From positions 1 through 19,070 of the forward strand of contig PBSR01000136.1 of assembly GCA_002726335.1 (NCBI GenBank): a stretch of DNA of 19,070 nucleotides, written 5' to 3'. A model generated the notes under the pieces. It searched no databases. It was not told the DNA's origin and saw nothing but the letters and a program-made list of their open reading frames with translations. The translations under genes and the position numbers were made by a program. Numbering within the stretch: position 1 is the stretch's first letter; each line of letters starts with the position of its first letter. This stretch comes from Gemmatimonadaceae bacterium (lineage in GTDB: Bacteria > Latescibacterota > UBA2968 > UBA8231). Of this stretch, positions 5,246 to 13,794 are shown piece after piece.

Positions 5246-6877
5246 ATGACACTTCCATCCCTGCTGCAAAGACCGGCATGGCTTCTGTTCGGCCTCGCCC
5301 TTCTGGCCCATCTGCCGGCACTGCGGGCCGTCGAGTTCCACTACGATGACGGTCACTCCCTCGTGCGCAACCCGCACGTGGATGACCTGGCCAACCTCCC
5401 CCGGTTTTTCACCGACCCCACTCTCTTCAGCGAGAATCCGGCGGACGCCATGTACCGCCCCGTCGTCCTCGTGGCGCACGCTCTCAATCGATCCCTCTCC
5501 TCCGATCACCCCGCTGGCTTTCTGGCGATGAATCTCGCCCTGCACGTGATCGCTGCCTTGCTCCTCCTCTTCGTCCTCACCTCTCTGTTCTCGAGAGGCG
5601 GGGCGTTTTTCGGGGCCGCACTGTACGCCATTCACCCGCTGCAGACCGAGGTCGTCAATTATGTCAGTGCGCGCTCCGAGTCGCTGGCTGCGGTGGGCAT
5701 GCTGCTGGCGGTGCTCTCTTTCCTGCACTATCGGACCTCCGGTAAGAACCTCTGGCTCATAGCGCTGGTCGGCGGGCAACTCCTCGCTCTTGGATCGAAG
5801 GAAGTCGCCATCGTCACACCGCTTCTGCTGCTCTCCATTCACTGGGCCGTGCCGGCGGGCAGGGGGCGGGCAGCTCGCATCGGGCAGTTGATATCAGCTG
5901 CTATTGTTGTTCCATACTTGATTCTCTACCAATCTTTTAGGAGCGCCACATCAGATGAACCCGTACGCTCTGTGGGTCCGCAGATGGCCACCCAGGTCAA
6001 GGCTCTCATCCACTACGTACGGGGGTTTGCCATACCCGTAGACCTGTCGATCTCCCCCCAGTTCTCGGAGGGTGCCTCCCTCCTGACGGGTCCCGTCCCC
6101 ATCGCCGCCGGAGTTCTGGCGAGTCTGGCCCTGTTGTTGTGGCGGTGCCGTCGACTGTGGCCGGCCTTCGGTCTGGGAGCCCTCTGGTGGCTGATCTGCC
6201 TCTCCCCCGCCCTCATCGTGCCACTGAACGTGCTGGTGAACGACCATCGCCCCTATCTCGCCCTGGGGGGGATCGCCATGGCCCTCGGAGCCCTCGGGTT
6301 GCGCCCGTCCAGCCTTCCCGATTGGATCCTGAAGGGAGCCCTGCCACTGGTCCTGGTAGCCCTCACCTGGCAACGGGCCGCTGACTGGAGGACGGAGATC
6401 TCTCTGTGGGAGTCCGCCGTGCGAGAAGGGCCGGAAGTCGCAGCTGCACACCACAATCTGGCCTTCGCCTACCATCAGAAGTCTCGCACACAACTCGCCC
6501 GTCGGCACTACGAACAGGCCATTGAGCTGAAGCCCGACTATCTGCGCCCCCTGACCAACCTGGGCGCCATCTACCGCAATGCCGGGGAGCTGGACAGGGC
6601 CGAGGAGGTCCTGTCGCGGGCAGCCCGCTCGGATCCAGGCTCGGTGGAAGCTCTGAACAACCTGGGACTGGTCTTTGCGGCCCGGGGACAGGCCGAGCGG
6701 GCCATGGACACCTATAAGGCAGCCCTGCGGGTGGATCCCGGCGTCGCCGACGTCTGGTTCAATCTTGGACTGGCGCAGCGAGACGCAGGACTCCGCCAGC
6801 ACGCCGTGCAGAGCCTGCAACGCGCCCTGCAGCTGGACCCGGAGATCCGCCAGCGAGTGGGTGGTTCGGCCCCCTGA
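5246..6877 (+). CDS. TMTC-like GT-C membrane glycosyltransferase with TPR repeats (paralogue D)
   Basis: This 543-residue protein has an N-terminal membrane helix (about residues 11-29), then the loop motif FHYDDGHSLV with the acidic pair at D34-D35, where GT-C enzymes carry catalytic acids. Further landmarks are MYRPVV, HPLQTEVVNYVSARSESL, LGSKEVAIVTP, and VPLNVLVNDHRPYL late in the hydrophobic part. About four TPR repeats (residues 400-540, such as RPLTNLGAIYRNAGELDRAEEVLSRA, split at its boundaries) form a probable soluble tail. This plan matches the TMTC group (DUF1736 plus TPR), which in animals O-mannosylates proteins from dolichyl-phosphate mannose. Compared with A-C it lacks the VEH motif (DLSISPQF instead) and has NDHRPYL for NEHRLYL. 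The ATG has no clear ribosome-binding site and follows the rpsT terminator by 17 bases. Confidence 0.88.
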   Translation: MTLPSLLQRPAWLLFGLALLAHLPALRAVEFHYDDGHSLVRNPHVDDLANLPRFFTDPTLFSENPADAMYRPVVLVAHALNRSLSSDHPAGFLAMNLALHVIAALLLLFVLTSLFSRGGAFFGAALYAIHPLQTEVVNYVSARSESLAAVGMLLAVLSFLHYRTSGKNLWLIALVGGQLLALGSKEVAIVTPLLLLSIHWAVPAGRGRAARIGQLISAAIVVPYLILYQSFRSATSDEPVRSVGPQMATQVKALIHYVRGFAIPVDLSISPQFSEGASLLTGPVPIAAGVLASLALLLWRCRRLWPAFGLGALWWLICLSPALIVPLNVLVNDHRPYLALGGIAMALGALGLRPSSLPDWILKGALPLVLVALTWQRAADWRTEISLWESAVREGPEVAAAHHNLAFAYHQKSRTQLARRHYEQAIELKPDYLRPLTNLGAIYRNAGELDRAEEVLSRAARSDPGSVEALNNLGLVFAARGQAERAMDTYKAALRVDPGVADVWFNLGLAQRDAGLRQHAVQSLQRALQLDPEIRQRVGGSAP

Positions 6878-6887
6878 GCGCAACAGC

Positions 6888-8624
6888 TCAGCGTCGGGCC
6901 GCCCCGGCGGCTTCGAGACTGTCCAGCGCCCGAATATTGTCGCGGACCACCTGGAGCTCCGGAGAAAGCTCGAGGGCCCGCGTCCAGGCCACTCGTGCGC
7001 CCCTGGCATCCCCATCGCGGATGCGGAAGAAACCCAGGTTCACCCAGGCCTCTACCCACACCGGCGACTGGTGCAGTGACGACTCCAGTGTCCGCCCTGC
7101 CTGGCCTGACGCCCCCCGGGCATCCTGAAGCAGAGCCAGCTCCATGGCGCCATCCCGCAGGTCGGGCCTGAGCGTGAGAGCCTGCTGGAAGAGCCCTTCG
7201 GCGCGCCCCGGATCGATCTCCTTCACCGCCAACCCGAGATTGTAGAACAGGGCCGGCTCACCAGGGCTCTGCGCCAACAGCGGCTCCAGCAGTTCACGTG
7301 CCTCTGCCGTTCGGCCGAGGTCCAACAGTTGGGCCGCATGGCTGAGCCTGATATCGGTCGCTCCCCCGGAGAGCGAATCCGCCCTGGCAAAGGCCTTCAG
7401 GGCCGGTTCGGCCTGGCCCTGTCGCCGGTACACATCCGCGAGAAAGAACTGGGCGCGGGCGTTCTGCGGCGCTACCTCGATCGCCGAACGCCATAGCCGA
7501 ATCTCGGCGGACCACGCCTGATCCCTCCGACGGTCCAGGCCGGCAAAGAACAGCAACAGTACGAGAAGCACTCTGATTCCGGCTCGCCGCCAACCACCCA
7601 CCCAGACGGAAGCCCCCGAGACCGCCAGACTTGCCAGAGCAACCGTGCTGTACAGGCGATGCTCGCTGACCACCGCGTTCAGCGGGATGACGCTCGGCGG
7701 CAGCAGCGGCAGGATGGCGGCCAGGCAAAGCCAGATGACACGTTTCGGGCTTGCCGCCGCGATGACGGCAACCAGGGACAGACCCGCCATGAGAACCAGG
7801 ACATCAACCGGGCCTGCCGACGGGCTGGCCGGCAGAGGATGCTCAACGCTCAGCGGATGGGGCACGACGAACAGTCGCAGCTGATAGGCCCAGGCCTCGA
7901 GAGTCACCCAGAACTGTTCGCCCGGCCCTCGGGGCCTGCCTGCCCCAAGTGAACGTCCGATGAGCCGTCCCGTACCCAGCACATAGGCCAGGACCACGAC
8001 GAGGAAGGGGGTCCACCTCGCCAGCCTGGTCCGACGTCGCTGATTCCCCGGTGCGGCGCGGTCGAGACAGAAGATCACAGCGGGTGTGACGATCGCCGTG
8101 GACTTGGCCAGCAGGGCCAGGGCGAACATGGCAGCACTCAGGGCGCCGCGCTCCCGGCGAAAGGCAAGGACCGACCACAAGGCGAAGATGAGCGCCAGTG
8201 ACTCGGAACGGGCACTGATGTAGATGGCCGGTTCGGCGGCGAGGGGATGCAGGACGAACAGCAACCCAGCCACCCACCCCGCCGATACCGAGAACATGGC
8301 TCGCGCCAGCAGCCACAGCATCCAGCCACTGAGGGCATGCAGAATCAGATTGACGACATGGAATCCCGCGGGGCCGTCGCCGGCGACCGCGGCGTTGACC
8401 GCATAGCTGAGCAACACGAGCGGCCGATACATCGCTCGTGTGGGGCTTTCTGAAAACAGCTGGGGATTGCCGAAAAATCCGACCGCATTGCCCAGATCGC
8501 GGGCCGCCGAATTGTTCACCAGAGAATGGTGATCGTCGTAGTGGAACGGGTCGTCCAGGGCACCGCCGTGGACGATGAAGACCGCCACGACCAGGACGAT
8601 GAGGGCCCGCACCGATTCCCCCAT
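6888..8624 (-). CDS. TMTC-like GT-C membrane glycosyltransferase with TPR repeats (paralogue C)
   Basis: This 578-residue protein is the last gene of the cys/TMTC operon. A leading membrane helix is followed by FHYDDHHSLVNN (acidic pair D30-D31), MYRPLVLLSYAVNA, HPLAAEPAIYISARSESL, LAKSTAIVTP, PLSVEHPLP and IPLNAVVSEHRLYS, all matching its paralogues in order. About five TPR-type repeats fill residues 390-575, less regular than in B. It starts 19 bases after the cysK stop. ATG at 8624 has no good ribosome-binding site; a GTG at 8612 is preceded by GGGGGA and could be the real start, costing only four residues. Its stop lies 10 bases from the stop of paralogue D on the other strand, so the two transcripts probably overlap at their 3' ends. 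Activity and acceptor are inferred from the family. Confidence 0.87.
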   Translation of the reverse strand: MGESVRALIVLVVAVFIVHGGALDDPFHYDDHHSLVNNSAARDLGNAVGFFGNPQLFSESPTRAMYRPLVLLSYAVNAAVAGDGPAGFHVVNLILHALSGWMLWLLARAMFSVSAGWVAGLLFVLHPLAAEPAIYISARSESLALIFALWSVLAFRRERGALSAAMFALALLAKSTAIVTPAVIFCLDRAAPGNQRRRTRLARWTPFLVVVLAYVLGTGRLIGRSLGAGRPRGPGEQFWVTLEAWAYQLRLFVVPHPLSVEHPLPASPSAGPVDVLVLMAGLSLVAVIAAASPKRVIWLCLAAILPLLPPSVIPLNAVVSEHRLYSTVALASLAVSGASVWVGGWRRAGIRVLLVLLLFFAGLDRRRDQAWSAEIRLWRSAIEVAPQNARAQFFLADVYRRQGQAEPALKAFARADSLSGGATDIRLSHAAQLLDLGRTAEARELLEPLLAQSPGEPALFYNLGLAVKEIDPGRAEGLFQQALTLRPDLRDGAMELALLQDARGASGQAGRTLESSLHQSPVWVEAWVNLGFFRIRDGDARGARVAWTRALELSPELQVVRDNIRALDSLEAAGAARR

Positions 8625-8643
8625 GCGGCTGGTCAGCTCGATG

Positions 8644-9561
8644 TTACTCGAACACGCGGGCGCTCAGGTAGCGTAACCCGCTGTCGCAGAGGATCGTGAC
8701 AACCTTCTGGCCAGGTGCCATACCGGCCGCCACCTCGGCGGCCACGTGGGCATTGGCCCCAGCCGAGATGCCTACGAGGATGCCTTCCTCCCGCGCCAGG
8801 CGGCGGGTCATGTCGAAGGCATCGTCGTCGACGATCCTGTGCACCTCGTCGACGATGTCGCGGTCCAGTGTGTCGGGTATGAATCCGGCGCCGATCCCCT
8901 CGATGTAGCTGATCCCCGGATCCTGGCCGGACAGAACAGCCGAACCCGCCGGCTCGACGGCGATGATGCGCACATGGGGCAACTGTTTCTTCAACACCTG
9001 CCCCACGCCACTGATGGAGCCCCCGGTGCCGACGCCGGCGACAAGGGCATCCACCTGGCCTTCCATCTGCTCCACGATCTCCACCCCGGTGGTCTGGCGG
9101 TGTGCCTGTGGATTGGCGGGATTCATGAACTGCTGAGGCAGGAAATACTCCGGATTGTCGCGCTTCAGTTCCATCGCCTTGTCGATGGCCCCCCGCATAC
9201 CCTCGGCGGCCGGTGTGAGCACGACCTCAGCGCCATAGGCCTGCATCAACAGTCGGCGCTCGCGGCTGGCGGTGTCGAACATGGTGACGATGAGGTGGTA
9301 TCCCTTCACCGCGGCCACCATGGCCAGGCCGATTCCGGTATTGCCGCTGGTCGGTTCGACGATCGTCCCCCCCGGGGACAGTTCGCCGCTGTCTGCCGCC
9401 GCCTCGATCATGGCCACAGCGATGCGGTCCTTGACGCTACCACCCGGGTTGCCGGCCTCGAACTTTCCCCAGACCTCGGCGCCACCGGGTGCCACCACCC
9501 GATTCAGGCGGACGATGGGCGTGGCGCCGATGAGTTGCAGGATATCTGTGGCGCGCTTCAT
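8644..9561 (-). CDS. cysK: Cysteine synthase, CysK-type PLP enzyme
   Basis: This 305-residue protein is a complete fold-type II PLP enzyme. The PLP lysine is K44 in NPGGSVKDR, the substrate loop is EPTSGNTG (69-76), the phosphate cup is GTGGSISG (178-184), and the cofactor-nitrogen serine lies in VGISAGANAHVA. It is expected to make cysteine from an activated serine (O-acetylserine in classical CysK) and sulfide. One oddity: the loop usually reading MPExxSxERR is MFDTASRERR (94-103). ATG at 9561 has GAGGA about five bases upstream. It lies 17 bases after paralogue B and 19 before paralogue C. It differs clearly from the cysM gene of the same operon, so the two are not a recent duplication. 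O-acetylserine versus O-phosphoserine use cannot be decided here. Confidence 0.9.
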   Translation of the reverse strand: MKRATDILQLIGATPIVRLNRVVAPGGAEVWGKFEAGNPGGSVKDRIAVAMIEAAADSGELSPGGTIVEPTSGNTGIGLAMVAAVKGYHLIVTMFDTASRERRLLMQAYGAEVVLTPAAEGMRGAIDKAMELKRDNPEYFLPQQFMNPANPQAHRQTTGVEIVEQMEGQVDALVAGVGTGGSISGVGQVLKKQLPHVRIIAVEPAGSAVLSGQDPGISYIEGIGAGFIPDTLDRDIVDEVHRIVDDDAFDMTRRLAREEGILVGISAGANAHVAAEVAAGMAPGQKVVTILCDSGLRYLSARVFE

Positions 9562-9578
9562 ACGTCCTCGGGGCCCAT

Positions 9579-11576
9579 CTATCGACGCGGAGTTTCGAGT
9601 TGTTCGATACGCTGTTGCACAGCCTGACGCAGGGCAGCTGGGGCAGCACGGGAGCGTACGAAGACGCGGTAGTTGCCCAGCGCCTCCGCGGTCCGCCCCT
9701 GGGCCTCGAGGGCCCGACCGAGCTGGAGATACAACTTGGTCTGACCCGGCGTGTGACGCAAGGCGGCAAGGCCGATCACCTCTCGGCAGATTCGCTCCGC
9801 CGCGACAGGATCACCGGCGTTGAGCAGGAGATCTGCAAGGTTATTGGCGGCGCCATGGTGCCCGGCGTTCTGCTGCAGAGCGATCTGGTAGTGTCGCTGC
9901 GCTTCGTCGCCTCGCCCCTTGAAGTGGCCGTTGGCTGGATTGTAGAGATTGGCCAGGTTGTGGTGCGCTTCGGCGAGCCGCGGATCGAGCTCCAGAGCTC
10001 GCAGGTAGGCGCTTTCGGCCCCCGCCACATCGTCGGTCAGTCTCAGGGCCAGCCCCTTCCGCCGCCAGACCTCCGGCGATCGGGGCCGGACCTGCTCCGC
10101 CCGGGCAAGCAGGTCCCAGACCTGATCCCAGTCCCCCAGGCCCTGGTGATGGGCTGCCAGGTTCAACAGGGCATCGAGAAAGCGGGGATTCTGCTGCAGA
10201 CTCCGCTCCCAGGAGCGGCGTGCCTGCAAGGGATGTCCCGTCAGCCGCAGGGCATTTCCCAGGTTGTAGTGCGTCTCAGCTCGCCCCGGCGCCAGTCGCG
10301 CTGCCTCGCGATAGCTGTCGAGTGCCCCGACGATATCCCCCTGCTCCTCCAGAGCGCCTCCGAGATGCAGGTGTGCACGATAGGCGTAGGGCGAGCGCTC
10401 GGCCGCCTCCGACCACAGGGCCTGCTCACTGTCCCAGACCCGACCTCGCTGCTGACTCAGGACCGCCAGGATTGCCAGCAGAATCAGAACGCCGGCGCGC
10501 GCGCCCCACAGACGCCTCAGGCGAGGCCACAAGGAGGCACCAGCGGCGATCGCCAGGCAGGCGCTGACAAGGTACAGTCGGTGCTCGTTGACCAGAACGT
10601 TCAGAGGCACCAGACTCGCCGGCGCCAGACCGAGGGCGACACAGACGCCCAGAAACCGGAGTTGGAATCCCCCTTGCTGCCAGACGACGAAGACGGTCGT
10701 GAGAAGCAGGACGGCAGACAGTACGACAACAGGAGCAAGAAGCGTTGGCGCCACAGAGAAATCGTGTTCGACGGACAGCCGCGCTGGCACGGCGAGCAGA
10801 TGCAGGTAGTACGGAACCGCTTTCAACTGGGTCCACACCTGATGCAGCAGAGGCCGCACGGGCGCGGCAAGAGCCTGTTGCGCCAGGTTGGCCACCACCC
10901 AGAGATAGGCCAGTCCCAGGCCGAGGAAGGGGAGGACGTTGACAGGTCTTCGCCGCTGTGCCCTGAGCCCTTCGGCAGCCAGGAGCATTCCGGGCAGGGC
11001 GATGGCCGTGGCCTTCGACAGCAATGCCATACAGAAAGCGGCCAGGCTCAGCCCATAGAAGACAGCGCTACCTGCCCCGTCTCGCCAGCGGAGATAGGTC
11101 CAGAGCGCCGCCAGCATGCCAGCGGCGGCGAATGACTCGGAACGGCTGCTGACATAGTTGACGACTTCGCCGTTCACCGGATGCAGGGCGAACAGCAGCG
11201 ACGCCGTGCCAGCGGCGATGGCGGGCAACCCGAGAGTCCGCGCCAGCACCAGCACGATGCCGGCGCAGAGCCCATGGGTCAGCAGGTTTACGAGCAGATG
11301 CGCCGACGGCTGCAGCCCGGCCAGAGCGTAGGTGACGGCGTACGACAGGACCACGAGGGGGCGAAACATCGCCCGCTCGGGTCGAGCCGAAAACGTTGTG
11401 GGATCGGTCAGAAACGATGACGGGTCGGCGAGACTGCGCAGGTGCAGGTTCTGGACGACTGAGTGGATGTCGTCATAGTGGAAGACATTGTCCAATGCCC
11501 CGACGTGGGCGAACAGCAGGGCACCGAGCGCGACCAGAAGGCCGGCGAGAAGCCGCCTGCCAGATAGACGCCCCAC
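9579..11576 (-). CDS. TMTC-like GT-C membrane glycosyltransferase with TPR repeats (paralogue B)
   Basis: From GTG at 11576 this is a 665-residue protein. After a basic start and one membrane helix comes FHYDDIHSVVQN (D35-D36), then MFRPLVVLSYAV, HPVNGEVVNYVSSRSESF, LLSKATAIALP, RLSVEHDFSVA and VPLNVLVNEHRLYL. It has the largest TPR tail of the four, about seven or eight repeats from residue 390 to the end, one with a short insertion (NPANGHFKGRGDEA). An in-frame ATG at 11648 would add 24 Pro/Ser-rich residues but overlaps the end of cysO by 47 bases; neither start has a convincing ribosome-binding site. I chose the GTG because its N-terminus matches the paralogues in length. It lies between cysO and cysK. 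Transfer of a lipid-linked sugar outside the cytoplasm is the family expectation, not shown here. Confidence 0.87.
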   Translation of the reverse strand: MGRLSGRRLLAGLLVALGALLFAHVGALDNVFHYDDIHSVVQNLHLRSLADPSSFLTDPTTFSARPERAMFRPLVVLSYAVTYALAGLQPSAHLLVNLLTHGLCAGIVLVLARTLGLPAIAAGTASLLFALHPVNGEVVNYVSSRSESFAAAGMLAALWTYLRWRDGAGSAVFYGLSLAAFCMALLSKATAIALPGMLLAAEGLRAQRRRPVNVLPFLGLGLAYLWVVANLAQQALAAPVRPLLHQVWTQLKAVPYYLHLLAVPARLSVEHDFSVAPTLLAPVVVLSAVLLLTTVFVVWQQGGFQLRFLGVCVALGLAPASLVPLNVLVNEHRLYLVSACLAIAAGASLWPRLRRLWGARAGVLILLAILAVLSQQRGRVWDSEQALWSEAAERSPYAYRAHLHLGGALEEQGDIVGALDSYREAARLAPGRAETHYNLGNALRLTGHPLQARRSWERSLQQNPRFLDALLNLAAHHQGLGDWDQVWDLLARAEQVRPRSPEVWRRKGLALRLTDDVAGAESAYLRALELDPRLAEAHHNLANLYNPANGHFKGRGDEAQRHYQIALQQNAGHHGAANNLADLLLNAGDPVAAERICREVIGLAALRHTPGQTKLYLQLGRALEAQGRTAEALGNYRVFVRSRAAPAALRQAVQQRIEQLETPRR

Positions 11577-11601
11577 GCTGCGCGACGGTGCGACCGGACC
11601 C

Positions 11602-11880
11602 TCAGCGACCGCCGGCGATGGCGGGCACGATGGAGACGCTGTCGCCATCCTTCAGAATGGTGTCCTTGCCGTCGAGAAAACGGATGTCCTCGTCGTTCAC
11701 GTACATGTTGACATAACGACGGATGTCACCGCTCTCATCGAGGAGCTTCTCCCTGATGCCCGCGTGGGCCCCCTCAAGACTCTCGACCAGCTCTGACACA
11801 CTAGCGGCCTCGGACTGTACTTCGGACTGGTTTCCCGTCAGCTTACGCAGCGGCGTGGGAATATGTACGGTAACTGGCAT
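11602..11880 (-). CDS. cysO: CysO-like sulfur carrier protein (ThiS/MoaD ubiquitin-like fold)
   Basis: This 92-residue protein opens MPVTVHIPTPLRKLTGNQ and has YVNMYVNDEDIRFLDG in the middle and DGDSVSIVPAIAGG near the end. These match mycobacterial CysO closely (VTVSIPTxLR, FVNxYVNDEDVRF, DGDSVTILPAVAGG as I recall it). Such carriers end in Gly-Gly; the last Gly is adenylated, converted to a thiocarboxylate and attached to cysteine by CysM, and Mec then releases the cysteine. Here one extra Arg follows the Gly-Gly, so trimming may be needed before activation. ATG at 11880 has AAGGAG about 10 bases upstream and starts two bases after the stop of paralogue A. No E1-like activating enzyme (MoeZ/ThiF type) is visible in the window. 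Confidence 0.93.
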   Translation of the reverse strand: MPVTVHIPTPLRKLTGNQSEVQSEAASVSELVESLEGAHAGIREKLLDESGDIRRYVNMYVNDEDIRFLDGKDTILKDGDSVSIVPAIAGGR

Positions 11881-11882
11881 GA

Positions 11883-13781
11883 TCAGAATTCTCCTTGCTC
11901 GTTGGGTATGGTAACTGGCAACGACTCCAGTTCTCGAATCATGACAGCCGCACTTCGCGCCAGATCCTCGTCGTCGCCGATGTCGATGACGCGTCGATAG
12001 GCATCGATAGCGGGTGCCGCCTCTCCCCTGTCCCGATGCAGGTTGCCGATGTTGTACCAGACATCCGTTCGCTCGGGGTCCCGTGATGTGGCTCGCCGGT
12101 AGGCGTCGAGGGCGAGATCGTCGAGACCCAGCCTTCTCAAGGCCAGGCCACGCCCCGAATGGGCATCTGCGTCCGCGTCAGCGCCAGCGGCGATGGCGGC
12201 GTCGAAATACGACAATGACACCGACATGTCTCGCCGATGGCGCAGCGCGATCTGTCCAAGACGGATCTGCGCCCGGCCACGTGTATGATCGTAGAGCAGG
12301 GCCGAGTCGTATTGCGCCTCAGCCACTCGCCAGCGCCCTCTCCGCAGTTCGAGATCCGCCAGATTCAGTCTCGCCGCCGTGTGATCAGGGGAGACGGCGA
12401 GGAGCCGGCGGAATTGGGCCCCCGCGTCATCGGCGCGATCCAGGCTACGATAAAGCAATCCCAGGTTGTTGCGACTCGCCGGATGCCCGGGACGCAAGGC
12501 GATGGCGCGGAGGTACGATGCCTCCGCCGCCTCGGTCTGGCCGACGTGCGCCAGCGCGTCGGCCAGTCTCAGATGAGGTCGGAGCATCTGTGGTGCCTTG
12601 GCCGCCGCATCTGCCCACAGAGTCAGTTCGCTCTCCCAGTCGCTCGTTCGATCCATTGTCAGCAGAGCCAGCAGAATAGTATACGCGCCCAGCACACCAG
12701 TGGCTATCCTGCGCCCCCCTCCGACACGGCCCAGGCAGACCGCCAGCGGCAGCAGTACACCGATGGACGCCAGGTAGAGCCTGTGCTCGTTGACGAGAAC
12801 GATGAGCGGCACCAGTGTCGTGGGCAGCAGCACCAGCCCCCACCAGCTGGCGGCGAGTCTCGTCCAGCGAAGGTGCCTCCCCAGCACCCAGGCGACGGCC
12901 GCCACCGACGACAGGAGCAGGCCGGCTGCCAGGGCGGCCGGCTCGCCGGCTCTGGAAACGTCGAACTGGTGCTCCACATTGAGACGCACCGGCATGCCGA
13001 GCAGTTGCCAGTAGTAGACGTGGGCCTTGGCCTGTGTCCACAACTGCGCCGACCATGGACGAACCGGGGCGACGAGCAGCGCCTGCCCGGCTGATTCACG
13101 CACGAACAGCAGGTACCCGCCCCCCAGAGCGGCGAGGGCGAGATAGGCTCGCCAACCGGCACGCACACGCTGCCAGCCTCCGGTGAAATGATCTCCCAGG
13201 GCGACCGCCACAGGGAGGACGATGCCAACGGACTTGGCCAGCAGACTGCCGCTGGCAGCGGTTATGGCCGCCAGCTGCGATCGCCGCTCGCCGGAGGCGC
13301 GGTAGCGGGCATGGAGGGCCGCGGCCTGCAGCAGACACAGCCCCATGAGCAACTCGGATCGACTGCTGACGTAACACACGGCCTCGCTGTGGACCGGGTG
13401 CACGGCGAACAGCAACGCCGCCACGGTGGCTACACGCCGAGACAGACCGATGGCCAGCAGCCATGAGAGCACCGTCAGGCTCGCCAGTCCATGCAGCAGA
13501 ACATTGACAGAGTGATAGCCGGCGGGCTCAGCCCCGAAAAGAGCGTAGTCCACTGCGAATGTCGTCAGCAGGAGCGGCCGGTACATGGCGCTCTCCGGGT
13601 TGACGGAGAAGGCGCCAGCGTCCTGGAAGAAGGTCGGCACTCTGGCCAGATCGCGGATGCTGGGATTGTTGACGACGGTGTGAAAATCGTCGAAATGGAA
13701 ACCATTGCCGATGGCGCCGGTGTAGACCACGGCCACCAGCAGCAGCAACAGCACTCCCGGGCCTGGACGGCTGCGCGCCAC
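11883..13781 (-). CDS. TMTC-like GT-C membrane glycosyltransferase with TPR repeats (paralogue A)
   Basis: From GTG at 13781 this is a 632-residue protein. A short basic leader (VARSRPGPG) precedes a membrane helix and FHFDDFHTVVNN (D31-D32). Then follow MYRPLLLTTFAVDYALFG, HPVHSEAVCYVSSRSELL, LLAKSVGIVLP, RLNVEHQFDVS and VPLIVLVNEHRLYL. Around six TPR repeats fill the C-terminal 230 residues. The frame stays open far upstream to 14162, but that part runs through the mec gene and its translation looks random. The chosen GTG lies 13 bases after the mec stop with AGGCGG upstream. The gene ends two bases before cysO, so its translation is likely coupled to the sulfur-carrier gene. The GT-C role is inferred from the motif order; acceptor and sugar are unknown. 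Confidence 0.88.
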   Translation of the reverse strand: MARSRPGPGVLLLLLVAVVYTGAIGNGFHFDDFHTVVNNPSIRDLARVPTFFQDAGAFSVNPESAMYRPLLLTTFAVDYALFGAEPAGYHSVNVLLHGLASLTVLSWLLAIGLSRRVATVAALLFAVHPVHSEAVCYVSSRSELLMGLCLLQAAALHARYRASGERRSQLAAITAASGSLLAKSVGIVLPVAVALGDHFTGGWQRVRAGWRAYLALAALGGGYLLFVRESAGQALLVAPVRPWSAQLWTQAKAHVYYWQLLGMPVRLNVEHQFDVSRAGEPAALAAGLLLSSVAAVAWVLGRHLRWTRLAASWWGLVLLPTTLVPLIVLVNEHRLYLASIGVLLPLAVCLGRVGGGRRIATGVLGAYTILLALLTMDRTSDWESELTLWADAAAKAPQMLRPHLRLADALAHVGQTEAAEASYLRAIALRPGHPASRNNLGLLYRSLDRADDAGAQFRRLLAVSPDHTAARLNLADLELRRGRWRVAEAQYDSALLYDHTRGRAQIRLGQIALRHRRDMSVSLSYFDAAIAAGADADADAHSGRGLALRRLGLDDLALDAYRRATSRDPERTDVWYNIGNLHRDRGEAAPAIDAYRRVIDIGDDEDLARSAAVMIRELESLPVTIPNEQGEF

Positions 13782-13794
13782 GCTCGAGACCCGC

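Noticed and set aside
4910..5842. Open minus-strand frame over rpsT and TMTC-D
   Set aside because: It crosses rpsT and its terminator, and the translation is charged, low-complexity sequence.
5951..7015. Open minus-strand frame of 354 codons across the C/D junction
   Set aside because: It is the complement of TMTC-D's membrane and TPR coding; its translation is Gly/Gln/Pro-rich with no family pattern.
9600..11135. Open plus-strand frame of 511 codons
   Set aside because: It is antisense to TMTC-B and reads as Gln/Arg/Gly-rich sequence without domain features, a common effect of high G+C.
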